Shown one piece after another: positions 53,400 to 63,024 of a DNA stretch of 64,000 nucleotides. Positions within the stretch are counted from its first letter, which is position 1; every line of letters begins with the position of its first letter. Below the pieces are notes generated by a model. That model was not told the DNA's origin. It was given only the letters and a program-made list of their open reading frames with translations, and searched no databases. The position numbers and the translations under genes were made by a program. Source of the DNA: Bryum argenteum (taxonomy: Eukaryota > Streptophyta > Bryopsida > Bryales > Bryaceae); the NCBI GenBank assembly GCA_037043015.1, contig CM073321.1, positions 7,522,001 through 7,586,000 of the forward strand. Direction: 5' to 3'.

Positions 53400-56300
53400 A
53401 AAAAGAATGATCTTTGCGTGGACGACTTGAATCGGAGCGCAGATTCTAGAGAACTCTACATAGTAGCTCGACGCTCGGCGTCCTTGCCTTTCCCTGCAAC
53501 AGATCCGCCGGTTTGGTCTGATCGTACGGTCCTCGTCTCTTGTACAGAGAGCGTAAGCGTAGAGACCACCTCCTTAGGGTTTCTCGAGCTTCACCATAGC
53601 TTGTGAGTGAAACCCTTGGAAGGTGGAAGGTTGTTCCATTGGAGATCTTTCATGCTCCTCGCTGTCTAGCACTTGTTGGTTGAGGTGCTTTGTATGTGCG
53701 ATTTGTGCGCAGGACAGGAGTTGGTCCGCTACAAGGCCGCCGAGTGTAGGTTCAAGGTCCTCAGAAGGTGGGTTTGGGATGTTCTCTTTGTCCTTGACAG
53801 CCTCTCATGTCTGTATCTGAGGCATGTCATGTTGAATGTTTGATGAGATGTGAGAGAAAGTTCTGGGTCTTTCCCTGCACACGAGCTGCTGTGATGCTTG
53901 GTATTTGTGGAGGAGCTATCTAATCTTTGTGAGCGTGATAACTTGCTGCCAATGATTCGAGGAAGTAAGTTTTTCGAGAACATTGTGCTCTATTAGGATG
54001 ATTTCTTTGTTTACTTGGGCGGCCAATTCTGAAAGGTTTTAGGTTCTGAAAGTTTTCAAGTGATCACTTTGGAGTACGGCAGCAGTATCTTCTATTCATG
54101 TTCTTTGAACTTGCATATCAAATATGATCATCGAGCACACTAATCTTAGTTCTCGATGAATAATTATATCACTATAGTAACTTAGTGTCGGTAAGCAAGG
54201 TCTTTCACAAACTGTGTAAGTTATGATGAGATGTGAGCGAGTTTTGGGTTTTTGCATTATGAGCAATTGTGATGTTTGTGGGCGCTTGGTATTCGTGGAT
54301 TAGTACTTGTGAATATGACAAATAAGGCTGCCAGTATTATTAAGAACCAAGAATGATGTGATCGATGAGGATGTTGTTACCGATTACTGCGGTGATTGTT
54401 TTTGTAATGGTTCAGGTGACTGTTTCAAAAGTTCATTAGCATCATCCCGTGTCTATGTTCTGTTGACTTTCATGTTGACATGATCAATAAAACATGGTGA
54501 ATAGCTATATTACTATCTAGATGTATCTAACCGAGGACTGGTCTTTTATAAACTGTGTGGGTGAGTGATTGGTGAGATGTGAGAGCAAGTTCTGGGTCTT
54601 CTATTCCGAGCTACTTGTGATGCTTGTGGGGGCTTGAAATGTTTAGAAGTGCTATCTGATTAGAACTTGCGAGCATGTTGAAGAATTGCCGCCTGTATCA
54701 TCGAGAACTCTGATTAGTGTGCTCGATAAGGATGTTGTAAATGCCTACATGGGCGACCATTTCTGATAACTTTTCGGTGAATATTTGAAGTTACTTCCCT
54801 CGACCATGTGCTTCAGGATTGCATGTTCAACACGATCAATAGGACTTGATGAATAGCTATGTCACCAACTTGGTGTTGGTATTTGAGGTCTTTCATGAAG
54901 TGTATGAATGAATGTCTGATGAGATGTGAAAGCAGATTCTGGGTGTTCCATCACGAGCTACTGTGATGCTTGTGGGCGCTTGGAATCCGTGGGTTGTTAT
55001 TTGATTAGTACTTGTGAGCATCATATTCACGGCTGCCAGTATCGATACGAACTAAGTTCGTCAAGAATAACGTGCTTGATGAGGATGTTGTTACTGTCTA
55101 CGTCGATGGCTGTTTCTAAATAGTTTTGGGTTTCAAGAGTTCAGCAGCAGCATTCTGTGTCCCGTATTCATTTGAACATGTTAGATGGAACTTGAGAATA
55201 GCTATGTCACTAACTTGATGTCAGTAACAAAGGCTCTTCACAAAAGTGTGTGAGTGACTGCTTGCTTAAATACAAGAGCAAGCTCTTGGTCTCTTTACGA
55301 GCTACTGTGATGCTTGTGGTCGCTTGAGATTTGTGGATTTTCTTTCTGAATGTTACTTCTGAGTTCGATAATTTATCGTCGGCAGTACCATCGAAAATTA
55401 AGTTCGTAGTGTACGATATGTGCGATGAGGATGTTGCCACTGTTTGCATGCGCAGCCATTTTTGAAAGGTCACACTTGAAGAGCACATCTCTTAAAAAGT
55501 ACAGCAGCATCAACCCGTGTCCACGTTCTTTTCAGTCGCATGTTAGACATGATCAATAGAAGTGTATTAATAACCGTGGCCATGTTGTCAATACTCGCAT
55601 GCATGTTGGACATGATGAAGAAAACATGATCTAGAGGTGTCGACAGATGTGGAATTGGGATATACCAAGAGACTTTCATCGAGCATGTGGATGCAAGCTG
55701 AATTCTAAGATTTGCAGTAGCTGCAATCAAGTCTGTTTGTGAGCACTGAGAGGACGTGTTTACATGATGGAATCAACAAAGTTTTGATGAATTGGATCTT
55801 GCATGTTGGCAGGTTTTGACACTTATCTATTTTCACACACTTAGAGCTGTTGCTTGGTTACCTCGAGTGGACTGTGCCTGAAAGGTAATGCTCAATCTCG
55901 TGCTTGTTCATTCTTCAGACTCTTTGTATGCAGAAATTGACACAAATGTTTCATGGGATCTGGTCGATTGTCAAGGATTTTGGCTGTCATGTGCTGCCTA
56001 CTGAGTGTGCTTCTTGATCATGGTCGAAGGTCTTTTGGCTCAACCGATGTATTGTATCTTGTCAATCACTTCATTCTGGTGACATCCCTGGGTACAACAA
56101 AGTTCAGATGGCCAGCTTTTGTGCTGAAGTAAGTTCTTTACCTACCACCTCTGTCATTTCAAAAAATCTTGTGCAGTATGTTCTTAGCGTTGAGAGTATT
56201 TCAGTCGCAGTTTGACTTTATTATACTGATATGAGCGTTATCGATCACTAAGATGTATTTGGTGACATTTATAACATTTAATGGCGAGCAAAATTTTTCC

Positions 56301-56960
56301 ATAATTTTGTTCTCACATTTGATTTGTACGTGCTTTGGCAGCTTGTTTTGAGGCGTTCTGATTTGGAGAGCTAAAGCTGAGAAGGCTCTTAAGGAGAGCG
56401 GTTTGCCTTACATTGTGAGTGCCGCACACCTGGTTTCTAGCTGTAATGTAAACAAATTTCGCAACATTCAATCTCTTTTCATAGTCTTTCTAATTTTAGA
56501 TCTGCCTAGAGGAAGTTAACCTGAAAGTTAGTGCAATTCTTACTTGGTTCTAGGTGGATAATCTAAAAAGTAAAAATTAGCATGGATTTGACCGTAATGT
56601 TTGTTCCCGACTGTCTACACCCAAAAAATCACCATTCTTAAGTGCTGCCACAGATTGTGAGGACTGGAGGACAATTGCAGAAGTCTTTAAACAATCAGCA
56701 GCTCGCTCCAGAGCTTTGAATAGGGAGGGGAAACTATTTGTTACGTGCAGTTTGGTGTTTCGAGCGTGTCATCATAGTGAGGCCTCAGTTGTACCCATTG
56801 TTCGACGTCTTGTCAAAGTAGAAGAATGTAGAATGATGGTCTTTGTGTTGGAAGTGCTCTTCTTCCCAAGACTTCTTGTCTTCATTTACAAGAATGCTTT
56901 GGTGATTGCAGGTAGCGTATCTGTAAGTTGCAGATGTTGGTGTCAGCGTTGACATTGAAG
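53400..56960 (+). other. Possible host transcript region with internal tandem repeat
   Basis: From 53400 the base composition rises and there is a plant leader-like TTAGGGTTTCTCGAGCTTCA (about 53573). The longest frames are 65-90 codons and share no domain. One piece near 56650-56715 (DCEDWRTIAEVFKQSAARSR) looks protein-like, but I could not link it to other exons. This may be a non-coding transcript or a badly decayed gene. Confidence 0.3.
53830..55480 (+). repeat. Tandem repeat of about 345 bp, five units
   Basis: Each unit has TGATGAGATGTGAGAGCAAG, then TTCTGGGTCTT, GAGCTACTGTGATGCTTGTG and, later, GATGAGGATGTTGTTAC. Anchors lie near 53841, 54224, 54571, 54918 and 55258. The units are diverged and carry stops in all frames, so they are non-coding. 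Confidence 0.75.
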
Positions 56961-57005
56961 TGTGGGTGGAGTTTGCTAAAGTTGGATCTGAATTGCTGAT
57001 GTCTA

Positions 57006-57345
57006 CAAGGTTGTCATACCGGGCGGGCACGCCGCCCGCCCCACAGTCCGCCTTGTCCGTCCAATTGAATTGTGGCTGGCCCGATAGGGTCAAAGGACTG
57101 TTGACTTTTAGTTTAGGTAAAAAAATAACGACGTGGCAAGGGTTTAGGTGAAAATTAAGCCACTTGGCCGCCGCGTATGGGCCGTGTGGAACGCCACACA
57201 CGCTTTTTACCGCAAAGTTTGTTACCCACGAAAAATTACACATCCCCTACAATGAAGGTGGGCGGGCACCCCCGTCCGTCCGGGACAACTCGTACGCCCG
57301 TTTTGCCTCCCCAATTACCTCAACACGCCCAATATGACAACCTTG
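57006..57345. mobile_element. MITE, hAT-like, copy 2 (340 bp, 8-bp target duplication)
   Basis: Inverted relative of 6723-7042 with ends CAAGGTTGTCATACCGGGCG and CAACCTTG. Flanks GATGTCTA (56998-57005) and GCTGTCTA (57346-57353) match at 7 of 8 positions. Non-coding. Confidence 0.87.
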
Positions 57346-57590
57346 GCTGTCTAGCTTCTAAGAGCAGGGAGCGGCGTTTCCAGTTTGTTGCGAACGTGTG
57401 AGGTATGAATATGTGCCAGAATGTCTTTTATTGATGGCTTCACATCACTTCGCATGCCAGTTTTTATGTTCACAAAAGTAAGGTTGTGAAAGTAGTCGGT
57501 CTAGATTAGATCATATGGAAATTAAGGTTTTAGTTTGTAAAGAGGTACTTTCATAAATAGTGATAAATTTTTAAATAAAAGTAAACACAG

Positions 57591-58340
57591 TTATTGTTGA
57601 CCCGACAATAACTATCGACATATTTTAAAATAAAAGTAAACATAGTTATCGTCGACCCGACGATAACAATCGAAATATATTAAAATAAAAGTAAACACAA
57701 TTATCGTCGGCCCGACAATAACTTTCAACATTTCATTAAACAAAAGATAGAACAGGATTCGAGTAAATTTAACCATGAATTTTGTAATATGTATGTCAGT
57801 ACCTTTGTTTATCGTCAATCCGACGATATCGGTTGTATTTTGTGCTGTCACACGAAAATGTTTGATAACTAGAGCTAATTTGAACATCGTATTACATATC
57901 GTCGGGTCGACGATAAGGAACATTCTGTAGGTCTAACGGATCGAATAGTAAGGTATAGCATGATAAATCATGGAATGCGAACAACATGTCGATATCGTTG
58001 ACAAGACGATAAGTAAGAATTATTTCACACCCTGAATAACGCTAAACAGTACTTATCGTCGAGGCAACGAAATAGTCTGATTGTAGATTCTAAATCGTGT
58101 AAATTTATCATCAAGATTCAGAACATTTCGATACGTAATCTCAGAAATAGGTAATCATAAAGAAGTTAAAACAGATTTTGAAGAAATATTACCAAGCATG
58201 TAGTAATATGTAAGTGAGTGTATGTACTTATCGTCGAGACAACGATATCGATTGTAATTTCTGTTGTCTCACAAAAATCTGAGAAAGCATAAATAGAGCT
58301 AATTAGAACATCGTAGTACATATCGCCGGGTCGACGATAA
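57591..58340. repeat. B palindrome array in the leader
   Basis: Copies at 57591-57611, 57646-57666 (perfect), 57701-57721, 57809-57828, 57897-57916, 57992-58012, 58053-58072, 58228-58247 and 58320-58340. The first three are spaced 55 bp apart in a tandem unit that also holds ATTTTAAAATAAAAGTAAAC. The three-base centre is ACC or GGT, that is, either orientation. Confidence 0.92.
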
Positions 58341-58396
58341 CGAACTTTCCGTAGGACTAGCATCAAATCCGAAGGTATGACATGATATATCTTGGA

Positions 58397-58498
58397 ATGC
58401 CTACAGCAAAGGCGAGGACAAAATGCACCGCTAGAATTGTCCGGGACGAAAACATGGAAGTTGATCACTTGTCTGGTAAGACATCAGATCACGCAGAG
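58397..58498 (+). CDS. B gene exon 1: H3-tail-like N-terminus
   Basis: 34 codons: MPTAKARTKCTARIVRDEN, ending in SDHAE at a GTACGA donor. Residues 6-13, ARTKCTAR, differ from the H3 N-terminus ARTKQTAR at one position. The exon ends at the same phase and motif (DH(A)E) as exon 1 of A gene 2, which is why this ATG was chosen. Confidence 0.7.
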
Positions 58499-58609
58499 GT
58501 ACGAGTTCCCTAAATTACGTTTTTGAAATCCGCGTGCATCGTTCTAATTGATCAGAAGGGTTTGACGAAGGTCCTTGTTTTCCTCTGTCTCTCAAATAGT
58601 TGTAACCTC

Positions 58610-58630
58610 TTATTGTCTGGTCGACGATAA
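58610..58630. repeat. B palindrome in intron 1
   Basis: TTATTGTCT-GG-TCGACGATAA with one imperfect arm, in the 320-bp intron 58499-58818. A remnant (ATATCGTCATGTC) lies near 58717. Confidence 0.85.
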
Positions 58631-58818
58631 GAATTAAACTTCTGGACCCCAGAAAACTTGCTCATCTTTTTATGTGCTTAAACCCATGGTAATTTAGTGC
58701 TAGACATGGACATAGGATATCGTCATGTCAACTATTTATTAAGAGGTAGAGTCATGCTGTACAATGTCATTTCGTTCCTTGAGTCAGTTCCTAAGGTTGC
58801 TTCTTTTGTTCTGTTTAG

Positions 58819-59576
58819 ACGGCAACAATGACGTCCGTAGATACATACAACTACGATGTCACTCGTCATCACCATGTACCGTTCGAGAATCCCCTGGAGC
58901 CGGAAGCATTCGGCGACATGGAAGGCCCATACGGCAGGCTCTTCCAATTCCGAGAGAACATAATACAGTGGTGATTCACAGTAAACAAGTTCAAGAATTT
59001 CGTCTTCGTGCGCATTCAGGTCAGCGCCTCGGGGAATTTCAGTATCTGGAACCTAAACAAAAAAGTCTCAATCATCGAGAATGTCCGGGATCACTTTATA
59101 GTGATCGTACTTAGAGCGGTAGATGACCACGGGAAGGAGCTCGACCACCAGCACTCAATTATCCTAGATTGTAGAAATAAACATGTGAGGTTCAATCTAG
59201 AGAACCTCATGTCTTTCATCCAGGGGACAAAATGGGAACCCCTCAACGAGGAATTCACAAAATCAAATTATATTCCCTGGAAGGACAATACTGGAAATAG
59301 TATTGCGAATCAATTGAATAGAATCTTTGCCTCTCTCTACCGGTACGCCACCGAATCCGTCTCTAAAACGTCGAATATTGGGGGCAAATCAAAGAAAAAG
59401 AGCGCGGTCCCACGAAGTTAATGACAAATCTTACTTCCACGGTTGCTGGATCCGGGAGCCGTGCTACGAAGCCAATCAGCCCAGACCGGCGGCCAAGAAG
59501 AGGGTAGTCCCTGCTCAAGCACCTGCAGGCTCAAGCAGAAAGCAAAGGAAGAGCGCATGTTGTCGAACCATGTTCT
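58819..59576 (+). pseudogene. B gene exon 2, 5' part: unrecognised domain
   Basis: Opens after a TTTAG acceptor with TATMTSVDTYNYDVTRHHHV. It has a TGA at 58972 and then runs to 59421: NFSIWNLNKKVSIIENVRDH, FIVIVLRAVDDHG and VRFNLENLMSFIQGTKWEP. The last two blocks align with A (HLLITLKVTYVREFVF, NEVRYSHDTITNYMVGKTET). A basic Lys/Ser linker follows (GGKSKKKSAVPRS). Beyond the TAA a shifted frame continues a basic, Pro/Ala-rich linker (RPAAKKRVVPAQAP) until the insertion at about 59577. Confidence 0.65.
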
Positions 59577-62203
59577 CCAATATTTTTGTTTTTAGCAATT
59601 AATTAGGAGTAAAAGGGTAATTTTAGCAAGTGGAAATAAAAATCGGTCTGCTTAAACCGGTTTGTAGGTAGTAATTTTGTGTTAGGATTCCTCCGGCTAA
59701 CCTTAGGGGATTTTAGAGCCTACCGGATACCCGTATTGATATCCGGCTGATACCCTGAGATGCCCGGATGGGCCGGTTCTCCTACCGGATTGATGACCGG
59801 GGCCGCGGTCGACCGACCGGAGAAAGGGCGGAAAAAACTTCGCGTCGCGCCGGCAGAACCACCGGCGGCTCAATGATGACCGGGGTAATTCCCGGTGTAC
59901 GTCTCGAAAAGGGGTGATGATGTCTCGGAAGGAGAACTCCGGTTTGTTGTTATTAGGAGCCGCGCCTCCATTCTCAGCCATTCCAGTCCGCGCGTTTTGA
60001 GAGATCGAGCAATCTTGAGCGCTCAGCAATCCGCGAGAGTTGGAAAAGCGAAGTTCTGTGAGGTTAGGGTTTCGGGAAGTAGGGTTTCTACCGGAGTCAG
60101 TCCGGGAAGGCAAGGAGAGAGTATTTCCGGGCAGCTGCAGGAGAGTAGAACCGGAGCAATGCCGAAGAGGAGGGAAGTCGTCCCATGGCGACCCGGGATG
60201 CCGATCCCCCTCAAGTCGGTGAAGCCGCAGGTGCCCGAACTTCCGCCGCACTGTGCGAGCCGAGGAGGACCTCCTCCGGATGAGGTGCGCCGGGCTGTAC
60301 GATGCCCCGTGGGATTTGGCGGATTAGGCCATCATCGAGGAGACCGTCACCCACCGCTTCCCCGAGATGTACGTATCGCACCCCCAGAGGTGCCCACGGA
60401 GGGGCCGGTGCCCATGAAGGTCGAGGAAGTGTCCCTGCCCGTTTCGGAAGAGCAGGGGATCCCAGTTGATGGTGGCGTTCCGGAGGACAGAGGGGAAGAC
60501 CGAGATGTAACTCCCCCTCGGGGAGGTGACATCCCAAGTGAAGTAGGGCTACCTGGTCCCTCCGAGGTGGAAGAGGCGGTAGAAGGAGAGGTTAACCCCT
60601 CTCAACAACCGGATGAGAATCCGGTGGACGGTGTCACGGGAGAAGAGGCAGGACTCCCCGAGCAGGTTGAGGAGGTAGTACCTCACCCGGAGGCCCAAGT
60701 CAACGAGGTGGGAGATCCGGGCGAACAGGACCAGCAGAATGAACCCGTGGCCCCTCGGGAATGCAAGAGAGAGCCCGTGGTCCCTCAGGAAGAAGTGGAA
60801 GCCCAACCCGTGCCCCCTCCATCGAAGTTGAAGGCACTCCGGGACAGGTGGAAGAGCCGGAGGACACAGTAAAACCCGAGGTTTTACATCGACACTCGGG
60901 TCGATCAAAGAGGCAGGTTCCCCTCCCCGCGAGTGGAAAGGCACTCCCAGGGGGAATACCCCCGCCGCCAGACCCCTCGAGCCGCCCCACGCCGCCGGAA
61001 GAAGATATTAATTAATAAATTAGTTAGGTTAGAGGTAGCTAGAAATAGTAGATGCCCTTTTGGCCACTCACCCGGGAATCTCGGAGGCCCGGGAATTCCG
61101 GATCTGATAGGGTTTCCGGGAAATCCAGAACCCTCTGTACTTACCGAAGACTCTGCGGAGTCCTTCGGGTCTTTTCTGCGATCCACCTCTGTGAGTAAAG
61201 GTTCAATTTGCATCTGAAACCTTGCGTCCTTGCTGTGCATGTGTGAGTGATTTGCTTGGTATTTTGTGTAAAGTGAGGATTGAAAACCGGTTGTGGAGTG
61301 AAGTCCCTTGTTGGTCCGGTAGTTACGAGTCTGAGATATCCGAGGAGGGGATAGCCGGAGGAGTAACGCCGTCAGTAAGAGGTCCCAGTGAGAGGAGTCC
61401 GAGCGTCCTGGAGGTGTTTAGCGAGTGCCAAGGGGGGTTGTGATTCCAACCGGACTGGACAGAGGAGTTGGGATTGGCGAGTAAAGCCACCCTGCATAAC
61501 CACCCCCCGGATGGGATATTCGGGTGAGGAAAGTCCACGACGGGAGTTGCACGTAACCCCGGTGCCGGCTAACCCCGGATACGTTAGTAGAAATCTCGTG
61601 GGGGGGTAGTGGGATGCTACTCACCGCAGACCGGATCACAAGTTGTGTCGCCCAGAGAGAAGGAGAGAACCGGACAGCTGCCGGTGTGACCTACCGTCTA
61701 AACAAATCACCCGACGGTAGCGACAGTTGTAAGGGAGGAACCCCGGGTAGAGAGAGAGAGAGAAGGATACGAGTATAGGTGAAACTCCAGTCACCCTAAT
61801 CAACCGGAGGAGAGTGCCCATTCCGTGCTCCGTTAAAAACTTACAGGAGAACCCCTCCGGGACTTACGGAGGTTAAATTAAATCATCACTCACTAACATG
61901 CCCTAACCGGTCAAAGTAATAGTTTAGTTGGGGAGAGCAACCGGATCGAAATCAACCGGTCACCCCGGGGTTTTGGGTTAAGGAACCAATCAGTCTAAAC
62001 TCTTGCGTTCCCTGATCCGGTACACTAGACCGTGTTGGTCGTTGTAGCGTCAACCCGGTGATCAATCCGGATTTCGTCTTGTCTTCACACTTCACAGAAT
62101 CTCCGTGGAACGTTACCCGGAAGGTGGACCATCTTGCTAGGTTGTAAGGGTAAATTGAGTTAATTTTGGTCTCCTCGGTTCGGTAACTCACGACACATGT
62201 TCT
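59577..62203 (+). mobile_element. 2.6-kb CCGG-rich insertion in element B
   Basis: Interrupts the B gene between its linker and ParB-like domain, which are contiguous in A. CATGTTCT occurs at 59569-59576 and 62196-62203 and may be an 8-bp target duplication. The sequence is unlike its surroundings: many CCGG, CCGGT and CCGGAT words and higher GC. It holds one long frame (next entry) but no recognisable transposase or polymerase. It could be a non-autonomous retroelement or a captured gene. Confidence 0.55.
60156..60872 (+). CDS. Acidic Pro/Glu-rich protein in the insertion, unrecognised
   Basis: The start at MPKRREVVPWRPGMPIPL is preferred over the upstream open codons because the leader is stop-poor but low in coding character. 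The last 170 residues are a Pro/Glu/Val-rich linker (EVEEAVEGEVNPSQQPDENP) ending in a basic tail (SKLKALRDRWKSRRTQ). Between about 60250 and 60420 another frame reads more protein-like (LLRMRCAGLYDAPWDLAD, then IIEETVTHRFPEMYVSHP), so a frameshifted small domain probably lies there. The layout (basic start, small hydrophobic domain, charged linker) would suit a gag-like protein, but this is a guess. Confidence 0.4.
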   Translation, partial: AMPKRREVVPWRPGMPIPLKSVKPQVPELPPHCASRGGPPPDEVRRAVRCPVGFGGLGHHRGDRHPPLPRDVRIAPPEVPTEGPVPMKVEEVSLPVSEEQGIPVDGGVPEDRGEDRDVTPPRGGDIPSEVGLPGPSEVEEAVEGEVNPSQQPDENPVDGVTGEEAGLPEQVEEVVPHPEAQVNEVGDPGEQDQQNEPVAPRECKREPVVPQEEVEAQPVPPPSKLKALRDRWKSRRTQ

Positions 62204-62329
62204 TCTTGTTTGGTCATTCTTTGACGATCCAATCTATTTGAGCGGTATTACACTATAACAATCAGAATATGTGATCGCTGCACATCGTCCAAAGATGAAG
62301 TGCCCGATTTTGAGAAGATTGCGACCACG

Positions 62330-62908
62330 CAGAAGGAATTTGGAATAACCACGCAAAATGCTTCCTCTTCGATTTGGAGCCTCTAGATGTGAACATCAAT
62401 GAATGCATCCTTGCGAATGATTAATACATCATTCAAACCTTTCAAAAGGACATCATGGAGAGCGTTAAGGTTAGTCGTGTCTATATGATTGACGTTTGGC
62501 AGAGACAAAAGGCTTGCTTGACGCCTGTTGATAAGAATAATCAACTTCTTAAAAGGAAGCCTTCGAAGTGGGAAGATATCAAGGATGGAAATTTCATGAT
62601 CATAAACGGCCAGCACAGCATCTTCGCTTCGAAGGCACTTCAGACTGAAGGTTGCCGAGCAAATTGCTGTGAGAGACTTTGCACATGGAGTGCATTCATC
62701 GTGTGGTAACTCGATCCATCTCGGCTGAGGGCTATTTCCAAATTCTATAACATCACAAACCATCTAGACCATGGCTGCCAAGCCAACATGGGACAACCAG
62801 ATTGTGAGTTGTAGAAACATTTGGACCTCGCTCGATCGTCCCTCCGAGTACAGCCTTTAAGACAAAGAGAGGGGTAACGGCGCTGTCTTCAACAAGGCAA
62901 ATTACAAA
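62330..62908 (+). pseudogene. B gene: ParB-like domain and linker to exon end
   Basis: A frame aligned to A resumes after the insertion: CFLFDLEPLDVNINECILAN, a TAA, then SKVSRVYMIDVW-type sequence, PSKWEDIKDGNFMIINGQHS and IFASKALQ. INGQHSIFASKAL matches IDGQHHVQAAKEL of A, the ParB-like signature. Further blocks (LRAISKFYNITNHLD, CRNIWTSLDRPSEYSL, FNKANYK) align with A to the donor GTTAGT at 62909. Stops at 62423 (TAA), 62707 (TAA) and near 62860 and at least one frameshift show it is dead. Confidence 0.65.
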
Positions 62909-62929
62909 GTTAGTTTGCATTCCCGCTTG

Positions 62930-62950
62930 TTATTGTCGGGTCAAAGATAA
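62930..62950. repeat. B palindrome in intron 2
   Basis: TTATTGTCG-GGT-CAAAGATAA, degenerate in the right arm, inside the 116-bp intron 62909-63024. Confidence 0.8.
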
Positions 62951-63024
62951 GGTTTTTCTACTACTTGATCGATTCTTGTAATCTAGCTTGTGTTGACTTA
63001 CTTGAACTTTCTGGTAAAATTCAG

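Noticed and set aside
53841-55300. C/D-box snoRNA cluster suggested by repeated RTGATGA.
   Set aside because: No consistent D box (CTGA) or terminal stem at the right distance in the units.
59703-60251. A 182-codon minus-strand frame in the B insertion.
   Set aside because: It overlaps the plus-strand leader and ORF, is Arg/Pro-biased by the CCGG-rich composition and has no domain.
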